The notes: a model not told the origin generated them from the letters alone. A stretch of 64,000 nt of DNA from Mermis nigrescens (GCA_036768485.1 JAVLUZ010000154.1:30809089-30873088), one strand, 5' to 3'; counted from the stretch's first letter, positions 27,906 through 39,411 are shown. Program-made: numbers and translations.

Positions 27906-28227
27906 ATGCCTAGTCGGATCATTAATTTTACATTTTGCCCATCACTAAATGTCTTACAAAATGAAAAATTTGAGAAATGCTTTTCTACTTCACTCATGCA
28001 TATATGAAAAAAAGTTAGTGGAATATTGCGAAAATGGTCTCTTTTCACCGTTTTCATTAATCTTTTGGCAATTTTTGACCTCCGAAGTTTTTGGACTCCC
28101 AGAATTTTGATGCGCGTAATGCACGGTAATGCCTGATGGGATCATCATTTTTCTATTATCTCATAAGAAGTCTAACAAAATGAAAAGATTTGCGTCTTTT
28201 TTCAAGAAATTGTAAAATCAACAAAAA

Positions 28228-28491
28228 TTATGGTTCTTCGACGTCATAGTCGCATTCGCAATGTATATCGGGTGGACGGCAATTAACACCAGAGCGCCGT
28301 TTGCAGTGCTGTTTGCAACAAATTTTGTACTTTTCGCACAATCGCCTTATTTTAGCCAGTTTTGTCGCTTCCCGCAATTGTTCCTCAATGCCAACACAGT
28401 TGTCCCCTGAGTTAGTCGCTTTTTTGACCGAATCAAATATCAATAGAGTGATTAGAATACAAAGTTCAAAATTTACTGCCCAAAATTTCAT
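28228..28491 (-). CDS. CRP-3: secreted eight-cysteine peptide
   Basis: 87-residue ORF with a signal peptide at about 1-25 and framework cysteines at 32, 52, 58, 59, 63, 71, 78 and 80 (C2-x5-CC-x3-C-x7-C-x6-C-x-C). The C1-C2 stretch is charged and probably helical. PPD precedes C7, and a short acidic tail (YDVEEP) follows C8. On the minus strand a canonical acceptor-like TTTTCAG ends at 28504, 12 bases before the ATG, so the first exon or a trans-spliced leader probably joins there. It sits alone in the roughly 1.2-kb gap between two R1 copies in opposite orientation. It is the closest relative of psi-CRP. The function is unknown. Confidence 0.8.
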   Translation of the reverse strand: MKFWAVNFELCILITLLIFDSVKKATNSGDNCVGIEEQLREATKLAKIRRLCEKYKICCKQHCKRRSGVNCRPPDIHCECDYDVEEP

Positions 28492-28591
28492 TGTTTCAAC
28501 AGCCTGAAAACGAGTGCAGCAAAAGTGTAATAATCATGAAATATATCGTGAAAAGTCAAATAAAATAATAAACGATAAAAAATCAAATAAT

Positions 28592-31010
28592 CATAGGTAG
28601 CGTGTTAGAGCGTACGCAAAATATACTCGGGTACCCCTGACATACATATGTCTACCTCCACTACAGCAACACTGGCAAACTTCTGTATAAGTGCGGTTTT
28701 TTGAAAAATGGATAATAAAAAATTCGATGCAGCCATTTTTTAACACTTCTACCTGGTGTGTAAAGAGCTTGTAAAGTTTCACTATAACGTTATACCATAT
28801 AGTTTTTAAAATTTTGATCGGCGACACGACTTACCAAATCAGTTTTGCATTCTGTTTAGTCTCGTTTTTTTCAAATGTAGGCAATTGTGTAAGCTCTATG
28901 GCAGCTTTTTTAAAAAAATGACATACTTCTGGAGAGGCAGTTTAAAGGGTGTAAAGAATCCGAGGGTGAAAGACACATTTGGCCACTTTTTTGCCTGCCA
29001 ACAACTACGGTTACGAGTCCTGAAAAATTTTTTCATAGATAGAAATGAACTATAGCTCAAGGGCTGCTTTCGGTTAACCAACAAACTTTTTTACACTCAA
29101 TACGGAGTTAGACAAAAAGATTTGAAATTTACACTTTTGTAAATGGTGTAAAAAATATGATTTTACCTCAGATTTCTCCGCCAACTTCTCCGGTTATAAG
29201 TCGGAACAAGTTAAATGAAATAAAAATAAAGTACGCTTTAAGAGCTACATGTCGCCGCAAACCGCGTTTAAAAAACTCAATATTGAGTAACTTCTGGAGG
29301 TGTAAAGTTCGATATCAAGGTGTAACATGAGGGTGAAAAAACACGTTTTCTGGCTTTTCTTGATTTCTCAAATAGGATGCGGAACAGAAATTTTTTCACA
29401 CACAAACGTACTACGATTTAAGGCTACAAACTGGCCTAAACCGAATTTATTTGCATTCAATGGTGAGTCAGGTTCAGCTCTTTAAATTTTATAATATGTG
29501 AGGATGGTGGAATAATATGTTTTAGTTCCTTTTTGTTCTGTAATTTCTCTATTTAGAAGTCGGGGAAAAAATCGAATCGAATAAAAATAGAACGCTTTCG
29601 AAGGAGTACACGTCACAGCAAAATATGCTTATGTACATCAATACTAAGCTTTTTCAGGATGAGTAAAGTGAAAAATCGGGGTGTCAAACGTGTTTCTGCC
29701 TTGCTTTTTCTGCCACATTCTCCGCTATGAGTCTCAACATGATCACACATCTAAAAATATACCAAGGGTCAGACGCATATTTGGGCGTTGGGAGGGGGGG
29801 GGTTTCAGGGGGTATGCAGACCCCCCCTCCCCGAGAAACCAAAACACCCTCCCAGAAATCAAAATAACCCCCAGATTTCAATTTTTGAAATTTTTTGTTT
29901 TTTCGCAATTTTTTGATGCCAATGGATAGTGCTCGATTAGAAACGTTGAAAAATGGTGTTTTTTCGCCACACCACCACTTTTAAGGCCATTTTTTGACTT
30001 TTGAAAAAATCTTGCACTCCTCCCCCAGAACTTTGGTGCCGCCCACCTATGGTCAGACGTCATGCGTCAGTTGGGCGTGTTTGTGTACACTCGACTGTAA
30101 AAAGGATTACATCTAATATTCATTCGTCTTCAGGCGATTGTGGAGAGTTAATTTTTCATACACGTTGATCGTAATATCAGAGTAATATCAGAATTACGAA
30201 TCCAAATAAAATCTTCTTTACACTCGGTTGTTTTGTAAAGTTTACACTGAAAACTAACTTTAGTCTTAGAGCGCTGCAGAAGCCTAATTTTTTCAAAATG
30301 TTCTATGTAAGGTCAGATTTACGAATTTGACTATCAATTTACTCTGCACGCAGTAGTTGTGTAAGGTTTACGCTGTTCATTTATTGTTCGTGTGTCAAGT
30401 TTACAACACAATTTTTTACTTCCATAGCGTTGCAAAACGTTCATTCTTTTCATTTTTTCAAAAATATATTTCGTAAGGTCAGAATTAGGAATATGACTGT
30501 ATGTTTTCTTTACACCCAGTAGTTGTGTAAAACGTGCACTGAAATTTTACTTTAGTTTCAGACTTCTACGAGAGCTTAATTTTTTCAAAATTTCCCATGT
30601 AACATCGGGACTACGAATCTGAAAACATTTGATCGATCTAAATAGGGTTAGGTTGTCTTGTTTAAAAAAGATAATGCTGATGTTCGGAACAATATTGTTT
30701 TCCGCGTTCATAGACTGCTGTCATTATTGTGGCATATTACCGCATGTGTTTACAGACTAATTTACTTGAATAATGCTAATTCAAGGAAGGGTACTGACAA
30801 AGTAAAATGTTCCAATGGAAAAAATGAACGGATATACTTGGAATAACGCATCATTAAGGACATAAAAGGAGGGAACTAGGGAAAAGTTACCTAAGTATTC
30901 CTGTGAAATTTGTAAATTTACTAAAAATTAGGACTCACTAAAAAACTCAAAAAATATAAGTATATTCTGCGGCTTCTTGAAAGAGCGTGGCTTCACACAA
31001 CATTGCTAAG
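28592..31010 (-). repeat. R1 large dispersed repeat, copy c (inverted)
   Basis: Reverse-orientation, near full-length R1. The tail is at 28592 (GGTAGCGTGTTAGAGCG, GGGTACCCCTGAC), the body has repeated GTGTAAAG words, and the end block is at about 30790-31010 (AATGTTCCAATGG, GGACATAAAAGGAGGG, TTCTGCGGCTTC). It is interrupted by a family C MITE at 29776-30051. With copy b it forms a large inverted pair around CRP-3. Confidence 0.75.
29776..30051 (-). mobile_element. MITE family C inserted in R1 copy c
   Basis: 276 bases, ends CATATTTGGGCG and CGCCCACCTATG, with a perfect 8-bp target duplication GTCAGACG at 29768-29775 and 30052-30059. The host sequence is R1, so this insertion is younger than that R1 copy. 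Confidence 0.92.
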
Positions 31011-31099
31011 TGGCTCAGAAAAAGAGATTATGAGGAAGCTATCAAATTTCTTTTACAATATACAACCAATATTCAGTTAATCGTCAAGGCTTCTTAAAT

Positions 31100-31455
31100 G
31101 AATTATGACAAGCACACCATCTTGTTAATAGCTGCCTCATAGCAAAGCATGCCATGCTAGCGTAAAATTGCACATTATGTTCTTCTTTTACTTACTTATC
31201 GTTTCTTTTCTAAGAATAAGCTATTCGTGTCATTTATTACGTCGAAGGTGCAACTCTCTTCTGCGGGCCGCGGAATATACTTAGATTTTTTTGCGTTTTT
31301 TAGCGCTATTCTAGTTTTTAGTAGATTCATACAGCTTTCGCAGGCATACATAGGTAACTTTTCTCTAGTCCCCTCCTTTTGGGTCCTTAATGAATCGTAA
31401 TTCCAGGTATATTCGTCTTATTTGTTCCATCGAAGAATTTTGCTTTACTAGTCTA
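31100..31455 (+). repeat. R1 end block with outer flank
   Basis: Carries TTACGTCGAAGGTGCAAC, then GCGGGCCGCGGAATATACTT and CCCCTCCTTTTGGGTCC. The outer part (about 31209-31260) is the reverse complement of the sequence on both sides of the B MITE at 24767-25214, without the MITE. Confidence 0.7.
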
Positions 31456-31540
31456 GTAAATAATCAAGTAAGATGAAAATGCGAAAATAATAGACAATTT
31501 ACGATAACAGAGCAAAACCAATAATCAAATGCAGGGTGAC

Positions 31541-31747
31541 CATAGGTGGGCGCCACCAAAGTTCCGGGGGTGTAAGATTTTCTCAAAGATCAAAAAATTG
31601 CCTTAAAAATTTCGCAACATTTCTCATCGAGAACTATCCATCGGCATTAAAAAAATTGCGAAAAAACAAAACATTTCAAAAATTGAATTCTGGAGGGTAT
31701 TCTGCTTTCTGGGGATTGCAAACCTCAAACCCCCACGCCCATGTATG
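31541..31747 (+). mobile_element. MITE family C, shortened copy
   Basis: 207 bases, ends CATAGGTGGGCG and CGCCCATGTATG, with a perfect 8-bp target duplication AGGGTGAC (31533-31540 and 31748-31755). It lacks part of the interior present in the 255-base copies. Confidence 0.93.
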
Positions 31748-31935
31748 AGGGTGACCCAGAAACTATACCTCGATGTTACATTATAACTTCGACTAATGTG
31801 AACGTAGAATTTTGAAGCTTATTGCATTGCAGATCGAAATGCTACTTTTCAAACATATGAAAAAATTTAGCGTAGAATTTTTACGTATCATAGCGGCTTC
31901 TCTTTACCACATTTTAATATTGACTCCCGCAAAGT

Positions 31936-32124
31936 CATGGGCGGATTTAGGGGGGGGCGGTCACCCCTCCCCATTGGCCCAAAATAGCGCGCCAAATTAA
32001 GGATTTTTGAGCGATTTTTAGTGATTTTCAGGTTAAAACAGCTAATTTTTCCGTCCAAGTCAGGGTTCCGCTCCCCCTTTGGGGTACCGCCCCCCCCGTT
32101 AGGAAAATCCTGGATCCGCCACTG
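31936..32124 (+). mobile_element. MITE family E (hAT-like), copy 1
   Basis: 189 bases with ends CATGGGCGGATTTAGGG and GGATCCGCCACTG and a perfect 8-bp target duplication CGCAAAGT (31928-31935 and 32125-32132). The interior reads GAGCGATTTTTAGTGATTTT and GTTAAAACAGCTAATTTTT. The ends and 8-bp duplication are typical of hAT MITEs. Confidence 0.93.
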
Positions 32125-32132
32125 CGCAAAGT

Positions 32133-33762
32133 GCCACATTTTCAGTCAGAAAAATTATTAGCGCATTGTTTTAACCTCAGAACAGGTATGCTGTTCCTGA
32201 TAGGTCAAAACATAGCCCGAAATCGTCGACAGGATGAGATGAACTGATAATGATACACAACATAGTTTTAGACCAGATCAGATGGCGTGCAAACAAGTCG
32301 GCGTAGCGCACAAACCGCTGGCACTTAGCCAAAATTTTATAAACGGTTTATATTTAGACATTTTTATCTACCTTATACAACTGGTCTCAAAATTTTATGT
32401 TCATACTAGCCAAATTTAAGACGCGAAAACATCGCCATGAAGTTAAAAACACTTTGAAATAGAAATAAAAACTTCAAGCTGGAAATGAAAATCATCAGAA
32501 TCACATTTTTAAGAACAAACGGTTGGAAGAGAAAAAATTAGGAGCAAATGAAAAATTAAATAATTAAATTCTGTTTCATTTAGCTTTGCGGTATCGTTTT
32601 GAATTTTATCCGCATAAATTGGTCTAAAAAAGTGTTATAAAATTTTGATACAGTAATGCGATCTTATGATGGCAAACGTCTTATCATGACTGTATTACAA
32701 CTATAGCATTAATCCAAAACACTTTTGTAAGCACTTTTAATTTCTTCAAACACCTCAAAACTTACTGAAACGGACCATAAATAAAACGTAAGTCTGAGAT
32801 TTTACAGAATAGTCAAAAAGATTTACGACGATATCTCAATAATCGCTAAGCAACGTACCGAAATTATTCTTCAAAATCAATCGGTTAGTTTTATTTTTAA
32901 AAATCGGTTAGCGTTACACTTTATTTGAAAAAATAGAATTTTTCTAGATACTCATCCTTCAATTCGTCCGAGTGGCTTCATACTTTTATCTGCCGATAGG
33001 TGTGTTATATATCGGCATAAAAATTCGAAAGCAGGTTGCACCACATTTATAAAATTAGCATTTTAAAAAGAGCTAACAAATGTCACATAAAAACTTATAT
33101 AATTCTAAAACGCAATAGGAGACGGAAAATTTTGCCATTCAAGCAACTGAATAGTGACCATGTCACGGCTGACAGAGCCCGCCCAAACAGGACCTTAGGG
33201 CTTCTATACGTTGCGCGAGTTATATAACCAATAATATCGTAAAAAATTTCTTTCGAAAAGTTAACCTTAGAATTTACAATAATGAGCTCATAGGTGCAAT
33301 TTTGGCATAAAATACATTTTCGGATACAGTATCTGGTCTATTATGAAATATCCTAAGAGCTTCAAAAATACGCCTGATATTCTGCGAATCACATGCACGT
33401 ATGAAGGTCTATCGTTAAAAAGAAAAAAGGAAAATTTTTGATCACGAACAAAATTGAGATAAGAGTAAAATGAAAAAGAAAAGATTTCAATTATAGTGCT
33501 TGAAATAGACCCTAAAATATTAATTTATGTTGTTTTCATAGCCAATCTTTTGAAAAGTTTCAGAATTTTTAGACTGAAATTTAAAATTTCAAAATTTAAA
33601 TTTTTAAAATATTTCCTGCTTGCAAAATCAATTGCATATTTTCGTTTGATTGTATATTAATTATGTCCAAAAGCGGACAACCTGAAACCCAAAAAGACGA
33701 ACAGGATTAGATCCTTTGCCACTTTTAAAGTCACTCTTTGATCTCGTTTTTACGAAAATTCT
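32133..33762. other. Gene-free AT-rich stretch
   Basis: No ORF, exon or repeat end could be supported. Confidence 0.45.
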
Positions 33763-33975
33763 TACTATAGTCTGTTCCATCCCAAAATAGCTTAGACTCT
33801 TCAATTAAGCTTGGCTAATAGTTGCTTTTTACTCTTTTCATCAATTTTTTATGTGTTTTGCTCAACATGTGAGTCTTATACAAACTGCAGCAATAACCTA
33901 AACCGTAAAATATTATGCTACAGTAATGAGCCGTAAAGCTAAAATGGTCCGTTTGGAATAGATTAGACTATAGTA
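33763..33975. mobile_element. TA-type MITE related to family F ends
   Basis: Ends TACTATAGTCTGTTCCATCC and GTCCGTTTGGAATAGATTAG followed by ACTATAGTA give imperfect terminal inverted repeats beginning with TA. The interior is unlike the other F copies. Probably a Tc1/mariner-type MITE subfamily. Confidence 0.6.
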
Positions 33976-34208
33976 AAATTTTTGGTGACCCTTATTTAGA
34001 AAATTATACGCTCTCGTGCGCGTAAAAAATTTAAATAGGTGGTTGTTTTTTCCGCTCGGGATCAAGATCGCCCCGAAAGCGTTTTATCAGGATAACTTTT
34101 TCAGAAAGTTAAGTGGTAATCGATAGTGGCACATTCTTTTATGATCCCATTCTAGTCGTAATAAATGTCCAAATGAGAAAATTATTTATAGAATGCTTTT
34201 CGTGATCT

Positions 34209-34410
34209 CAGGGGCAGATTTAGGGGGAAAGGGGTGGGCGGCGGCCGCCCCCCCCCCCCCACTGGCCCAAAATAGTGCGAAAAATTAAGTATTTTTGAGC
34301 GATTTTTAGCGCTTTTCGGGTTAAAACGGCTAATTTTTCCGCCCAAATCAGGGTTGCGCCCCCCCCCTTAGGGATACCGCCCCCTTAGAAAAATCCTAGA
34401 TCCGCCACTG
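34209..34410 (+). mobile_element. MITE family E, copy 2
   Basis: 202 bases, ends CAGGGGCAGATTTAGGG and GATCCGCCACTG. Target duplication CGTGATCT (34201-34208) against CGCGATCT (34411-34418) has one mismatch. It has a poly-C tract and GCGGCCGCC near the left end. Confidence 0.92.
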
Positions 34411-34978
34411 CGCGATCTAGCACATATTAATTTTTACAAATTTGTTAGATTTCCAGATAGTCAGATTGTTCGCGGCTTCCGCTTTTCCAACGGGGTCATT
34501 AGCTTATTGGCAGGTGGAAAGTAATCCCCTTAACTTCAAATGAGTTGCGAAAAATTAACTTTTATTGTTATCCTATGTTTTTCTTGTCGTTTCTAGGCAT
34601 TGTTTTCAAAAAATCCGATTTGAAGCTACAAAATGTATTTGTCACTAGTTTCAGCGAATCTGCTGGTAGAAAAACAATTACAAAAGTTATAAATCGTTTG
34701 AAGGAATGCATTCTATTCATATTTAGGGCCAAAGCTTCTTTAGTTGACTAACACATGCTTATAGCGTGTGGCTCTTCAAGAAAACTGACACTAGTTTTTA
34801 AAATACAAACGCCCAATAATTCCGATCCGTAATGCTAAATTTCGAGCTTTTTTACCTATCTTTAGAAGAACAGCTTAGGTATTACTCCCAACTTGAGCCT
34901 GTGGGGTTTATTGGACCTCTGAATCCAGGTTTATTTAATCCAAATTATCGAAGTGCTAACGTAAAAGACGTAGGGGAC

Positions 34979-35204
34979 CATAGGTGGGAGGCACCTAAAT
35001 TCTCGGGGATGCAAGATATTTCAAATATAGAAAAATGGCCTTAAATGGTGGTATGACGTAAAAGCACTATTTTTCAACGTTTCTCATCGAGCACTATCTA
35101 TTGGCATCAAATAATTGCGTAAAAACAAAAAAATTCATAAAGTTGAATTCTGGGGTTACTTTAGTTTCTGGGAGGTGCATATCCAACCCCCACGCCCACG
35201 TGTG
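34979..35204 (+). mobile_element. MITE family C copy
   Basis: 226 bases, ends CATAGGTGGGAGG and CGCCCACGTGTG. Flanks TAGGGGAC (34971-34978) and TAGTGGAC (35205-35212) agree at seven of eight positions. Confidence 0.9.
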
Positions 35205-35413
35205 TAGTGGACGGAAAACGAATGGATGAATCTGAGAAGCGTGATTTATCATTGGAGATCATAAATCGGGGATTATAGATCACAGCAAGCCAACATATTA
35301 ATACGAATAGAGTTCTGAATTATTTAAACCAAACGTTCCATCAAACCAACCGAAAGCAGCAAAGCACGGCTTCCGGAAACTACTGAGACAATTTGCATCT
35401 CTAATGAATGACT

Positions 35414-35580
35414 ATAGTATATTTCAAATAAGTTTGGGATTAAATCTTACGAATTTTTACCGACAGTAAGCCAAAGATTACGATAATTATATATCAAATC
35501 AATGCTATAATCGCAATCTGTCAAATTATTGTAAGTACTATTTTTAAACGTATGCACAAACTTGTGTGAAACAGACTATA
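35414..35580 (+). mobile_element. MITE family F copy
   Basis: 167 bases with ends TATAGTATATTTCAAATAAG and AACTTGTGTGAAACAGACTA. The central ATTACGATAATTATATATC and GCTATAATCGCAATCTG are shared with the copies at 36.1 and 45.1 kb. Confidence 0.85.
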
Positions 35581-36136
35581 ATTTAAGGGAAAGTACTCCT
35601 ATTAGCGTTTGTTAACAGTGCGATCAAAGCCAGTTTACAAAGCCCTCTTGTTGTCACATGAGCGGAAAAATGATGCAGCAAACTTTTAGCAAAATAAAAT
35701 GAGTAGTTGTAAAGTGACTAAAGATCAAAAATCGATGGACCCGAATTGAATTTTTGGCATGTTGTTGAGATTTTTGTCAGTTTTACACTACCCAGACCTC
35801 CTCCTCCAAAATTTGGTCGATGCCCACCTATCTTCATTACCACCGCGTTTTTCCAGCTTTTTCGCTGATTTATGACCAAATTCTACGAACACTATTAAAG
35901 TCCAATTCATTTAACTTCAGAGTTTTTGAAAAAAATTTAAAGTGACTGCAAAAGTGTTTTAAACTAATATGGTTAATTTGATATTCTACAGTATATCGCG
36001 TAATATGGAGAGTATGCCTGCTAACCGCATCACTCACTACATCAAAATTATAAACCACACTTTTGTAGCCTGATTCTTGCGGAAAAATTCAAAAGAAAAC
36101 CTTCAGGTTAAATGAAACATACTAATTATCAATAAT

Positions 36137-36482
36137 TATAATGTGTTTCATATTAAGTTTGGGCATAAATTTTAAGAATTTTTCAGAAAGTAAGCCGACG
36201 GATTACGATAATTATATATCAAATCAATGCTATAATCGCAAACCTACATATGTACGTGGGCATCAAGGAAATTCTGAGGGGTCAGGATGGTGAAAATCGC
36301 CAAAAATGTTACTAAAAACACAATTTCGGAGGTCTACAGTAATCTGTGGGGTTTTTTAACTTATGGGAGGTACAACCCTCCTCCCAACCCCCCCCCTCGC
36401 CCATGTGTGATCGCAATCTGTCGGCTTATTGTCGGACGTAGTTTTTAAAATTTATGCCCAAACTTGTATGAAACAGATTATA
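36137..36482 (+). mobile_element. MITE family F copy, split by a family D MITE
   Basis: Left half 36137-36242 and right half 36410-36482 together make one normal F copy. The break is inside the conserved TATAATCGCAATCTG word. Confidence 0.88.
36243..36409 (+). mobile_element. MITE family D nested in family F
   Basis: 167 bases ending GCCCATGTGTG and beginning near CATATGTACGTGGGC. The host word ATCGCAA occurs on both sides (36235-36242 and 36410-36417, seven of eight matching), the target duplication of this insertion. The interior has AAAATCGCCAAAAATGTTAC. Confidence 0.88.
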
Positions 36483-36616
36483 GTTGCGTAATGAGAGTAG
36501 GTACCTATATATGTAAGTAGGTACAAGGTACCCGAAAAAGTACAACAATGATGCATAGGAAAACTGCGGTTTGGTGAATAACAGGAAAAGGTTCCCAATT
36601 TGACTAACAATTAATT

Positions 36617-36725
36617 ACAGTCCGTTTCAATAGCATTGATTTGATATATAATTATTGTAATCCGTCGGCTTACTTTCGAAAAAATTGTTAAAATTTATGA
36701 CCAAACTTATGTGAAACGGACTATA
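36617..36725 (-). mobile_element. Truncated MITE family F copy
   Basis: Minus-orientation F sequence of about 109 bases (CAGTCCGTTTCAATAGC to ATGTGAAACGGACTATA) that lacks one half. It lies about 135 bases beyond the split F copy. Confidence 0.7.
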
Positions 36726-36906
36726 ATCGCTAATTCGAAAATACGCTAAAACTTCGTTCGATGGTTTTCCTAATTGACTCCCATGATTTCAGTTCTTTTC
36801 ATTTAATCCAGCAATAGATGGGTAGTTATAATTTTTGATTAATTTCTTGCAATAATAATTATTTACTACTTATTTGCTTGTAAATGATCACGATAATGAA
36901 ACATAA

Positions 36907-37182
36907 TCAATCTTCTTCGGAATCGGAATCATCGCATTCGCAATCTACTACGTCTGGCGGATCGCAAGTGTAGATAATACCCTCCTTGCAATGATCCAGG
37001 CAGCAAGTTTCGTATTTTTTGCACAAAAGGTCGATTTCTGCGTCTTTTTCCGTTTTTAGGACTTGATTTCTGACACCCGAACATTTTTCGGCCGGATCAA
37101 CGACTGCTTCTTCGACCGCAGCAGCGAATAGCAGTAGAGTGATAAGGATAAATAGTTTGAAATTTGTTGTCGAGGATGGCAT
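36907..37182 (-). CDS. CRP-4: secreted eight-cysteine peptide, acidic tail
   Basis: 91-residue ORF. After a short polar start, a hydrophobic signal core lies at about 9-23. Cysteines are at 34, 54, 60, 61, 65, 73, 81 and 83 (C2-x5-CC-x3-C-x7-C-x7-C-x-C). Unlike CRP-1 and CRP-2 the peptide is acidic overall and ends in a Asp/Glu/Ser tail after C8 (DDSDSEED). TNFKLFI in the signal region and CGGCGATG around the start match CRP-5, which supports this ATG. Acceptor-like TTGTTGCAG lies at 37205-37213 upstream on the minus strand. Single coding exon. The family is unrecognised. Confidence 0.8.
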   Translation of the reverse strand: MPSSTTNFKLFILITLLLFAAAVEEAVVDPAEKCSGVRNQVLKTEKDAEIDLLCKKYETCCLDHCKEGIIYTCDPPDVVDCECDDSDSEED

Positions 37183-37275
37183 CGCCGCACTAAGTTTTAA
37201 AAGACTGCAACAAAAACCTGAATGTAGAAATAGATTTTAAAAAATTTGCTAATATCATATTTGTTTTTGAGACCA

Positions 37276-38408
37276 GGGCCTGGTTTCATAAAAGACTAAT
37301 AATAATTACTGATAATGTTACCACTAATATCCTAATAAATATTAGTCTCATTATTTTTTGTTACATAAAATTAATAATATTTATTAGTACTAGCAATAAT
37401 TATTAGTAATTAGTAATAAATATTACTCCATTATTTTCTGTTTCACGAAGCAATAATAAATATTACTAATATTATTACTAATTTTATTAGTACCTGCGTA
37501 TTGTTGATTGTTGTTTTGTGCATTGATTTGCTTTTTGTGTGCAGATTATGTTTTTTTGCATTCACTTTTTTAACTTTTTTATAATTTAGCCTTTAGGAGT
37601 TTACCATGCCAAAAGATGACGAGATTAAATTATCATTATTGAATCGCATTAATGATTCGAAGAAACTTTTATTCGCCAAATTTGATGATACTATAACCGT
37701 TGGCGATGAGCAACAAGAATGGCTTAAAATCAAATATTACGCCATCAGTATAGAATTTTTATTTTTTCAAGTTAATTCGATTTCTAAAAATCCGTGGACG
37801 TCGACCGAAATAAGCAAGAGCGGCTAAATCTTCTTGTTCAGAAGCGGAACTTAAATCCATTGTATACAAATTCTAAAAATGGAAAAGTATGCATATATAT
37901 TACTCATGCATAATATCGAATGGTCATACAAAAATGTACGCTTCAGGGAAATCCTGTAATTTTATGAAAAGTAGTCAAAATTATCTGAAATTTCGCAGAA
38001 GTATCGTTGACTGTTTGTACTAAGTAAGAAACTAAATTTCACATACATAAGGAGTGAACTCAAGATAGAGTAAGCATTAATACCCTCAAATATTGGTGAA
38101 TAAAGACTAATGAAAAATTAGGCGAATATCGGATGAGATTTTATTAGTATTAGTGCCACTAATATGTTTATGAAACAGACGGTAATAAATCGTCTACTAA
38201 TGTAGTAATAATATTGGTGATTTTAGTAATATTTATTAGTAATTTGGTAATATTTTATGTAACGGCCGACTTAGTATTTTAGAAAACCGGTTTTTTCTAT
38301 TACTAATATTATTACTAATATTTATTACTAATATTATTATTTTTGTGAAACAGGAATTCCTAATAAATATTACTAATATCAACTAATATTTTTTATGAAA
38401 CCGGGCCC
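37276..38408. mobile_element. Harbinger-like element with Myb/SANT ORF
   Basis: About 1.13 kb with inverted ends GGGCCTGGTTTCATAAAA and TTTTTTATGAAACCGGGCCC. Long subterminal regions are filled with AATATTTATTAGTAAT words in both orientations. It contains one small ORF with a Myb/SANT-like look (37606-37827) and no transposase, so it is either a decayed copy or a deletion derivative. The expected 3-bp target duplication is not clear at the edges (CCA against AGA), so assignment to PIF/Harbinger rests on the ORF and end sequence and is tentative. Confidence 0.65.
37606..37827 (+). CDS. Myb/SANT-like transposon protein fragment
   Basis: 73 codons inside the element at 37276-38408. The N-terminal half has the pattern LLNRINDSKKLLFAKF, then a Thr and then W-x-x-I. 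This is the helix pattern of the Myb/SANT-like DNA-binding protein (ORF1) carried by PIF/Harbinger elements, which acts with the transposase to bind the element ends. The third helix is missing: the frame ends in a short WTSTEISKSG tail, and the following sequence looks frame-shifted. Probably a dead or truncated copy. A fortuitous match cannot be excluded without a profile search. Confidence 0.5.
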   Translation: MPKDDEIKLSLLNRINDSKKLLFAKFDDTITVGDEQQEWLKIKYYAISIEFLFFQVNSISKNPWTSTEISKSG

Positions 38409-39226
38409 AGATCTTGACCAAGTTGGGCATTTGTTTAGAACCCCTTAATAACCATAACCATAAAACAATTAGCTAGACCCAGAAAAACGTGTTTTTGGCA
38501 CCCCGTTACCGCATAAACATATTAGAGTTCAACCCCAGTTTAAAAATAAGACGAGTAAAACATGTTTGAAGCTGTTTTTTAAACGTAATAGTACATGAAA
38601 TTGCACCTAATAATGAGGAATCAATAATCGAAGGAACGAATCGATTTGGAAAATTATTTTTGAAATCAATCGTTTCAGCTTATCACTTTCATTCAAAAAA
38701 TTAGATGGCCTATGAAGTGCAGTTTATTATTTATTATTCTTACACGTTTCTTACATGTCATTTGAGCGGTCTGTCACGTCAACTTCCCGCCTTTCTAATT
38801 GAAGTTTGCGCGGTCTATTAATGAATTAGGTTGTGAGGGCAATCCTGCGTTTGTATGTATTGATAGGATAACGTCAATGAATAAGAAATTTATAATTTTA
38901 TTTGAGAATCAAATAAAAACATCCAGATAATTCAATAATTCGACGTAAGCGTAAGCTAGGCGGAAAAGAAGGCGGAACTGTGGGTTCAGATTGCGCTAGC
39001 TATGATTAGCTAGAGGGTCAGTGGTTATGATCTTTTAATGCATGCAATAAGGCTGACACCGGGACTTTAAACTGGGACAAGGCAATGACCAGACGCAAGA
39101 CGCTAAAGCTTTGAGTCGCGCCGCTTTTACATATATGAAAATCGGCGGGCGCACATGGGGTTGTTTTGATGACTCATTTTTGGATATCTTTTGCTCACCT
39201 GTTCTCACGTTTGCATCTGTCTGCAT
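38409..39226. other. Gene-free stretch
   Basis: No supported ORF, exon or repeat. Confidence 0.45.
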
Positions 39227-39411
39227 CAGTGACGGATCCACTCTAAGGGGGGCGAGTACCCCTAAGGGGGGCGGAACCCTGACTCGGGCGGAAAAATTAG
39301 CCGTTTTAACCCGAAAATCGCTAAAAATCGCTCAAAAATCCTTAATTTTGCGCACTATTTTGGGCCAATTGGGGGGGCGGCTGCCCCCCGCCCGCCCTAA
39401 ATCCGCCCCTG
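39227..39411 (-). mobile_element. MITE family E, copy 3
   Basis: 185 bases in minus orientation, ends CAGTGACGGATCCACTC and TAAATCCGCCCCTG, with a perfect 8-bp target duplication GTCTGCAT (39219-39226 and 39412-39419). The 152-codon plus-strand frame that crosses it is chance. Confidence 0.93.
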
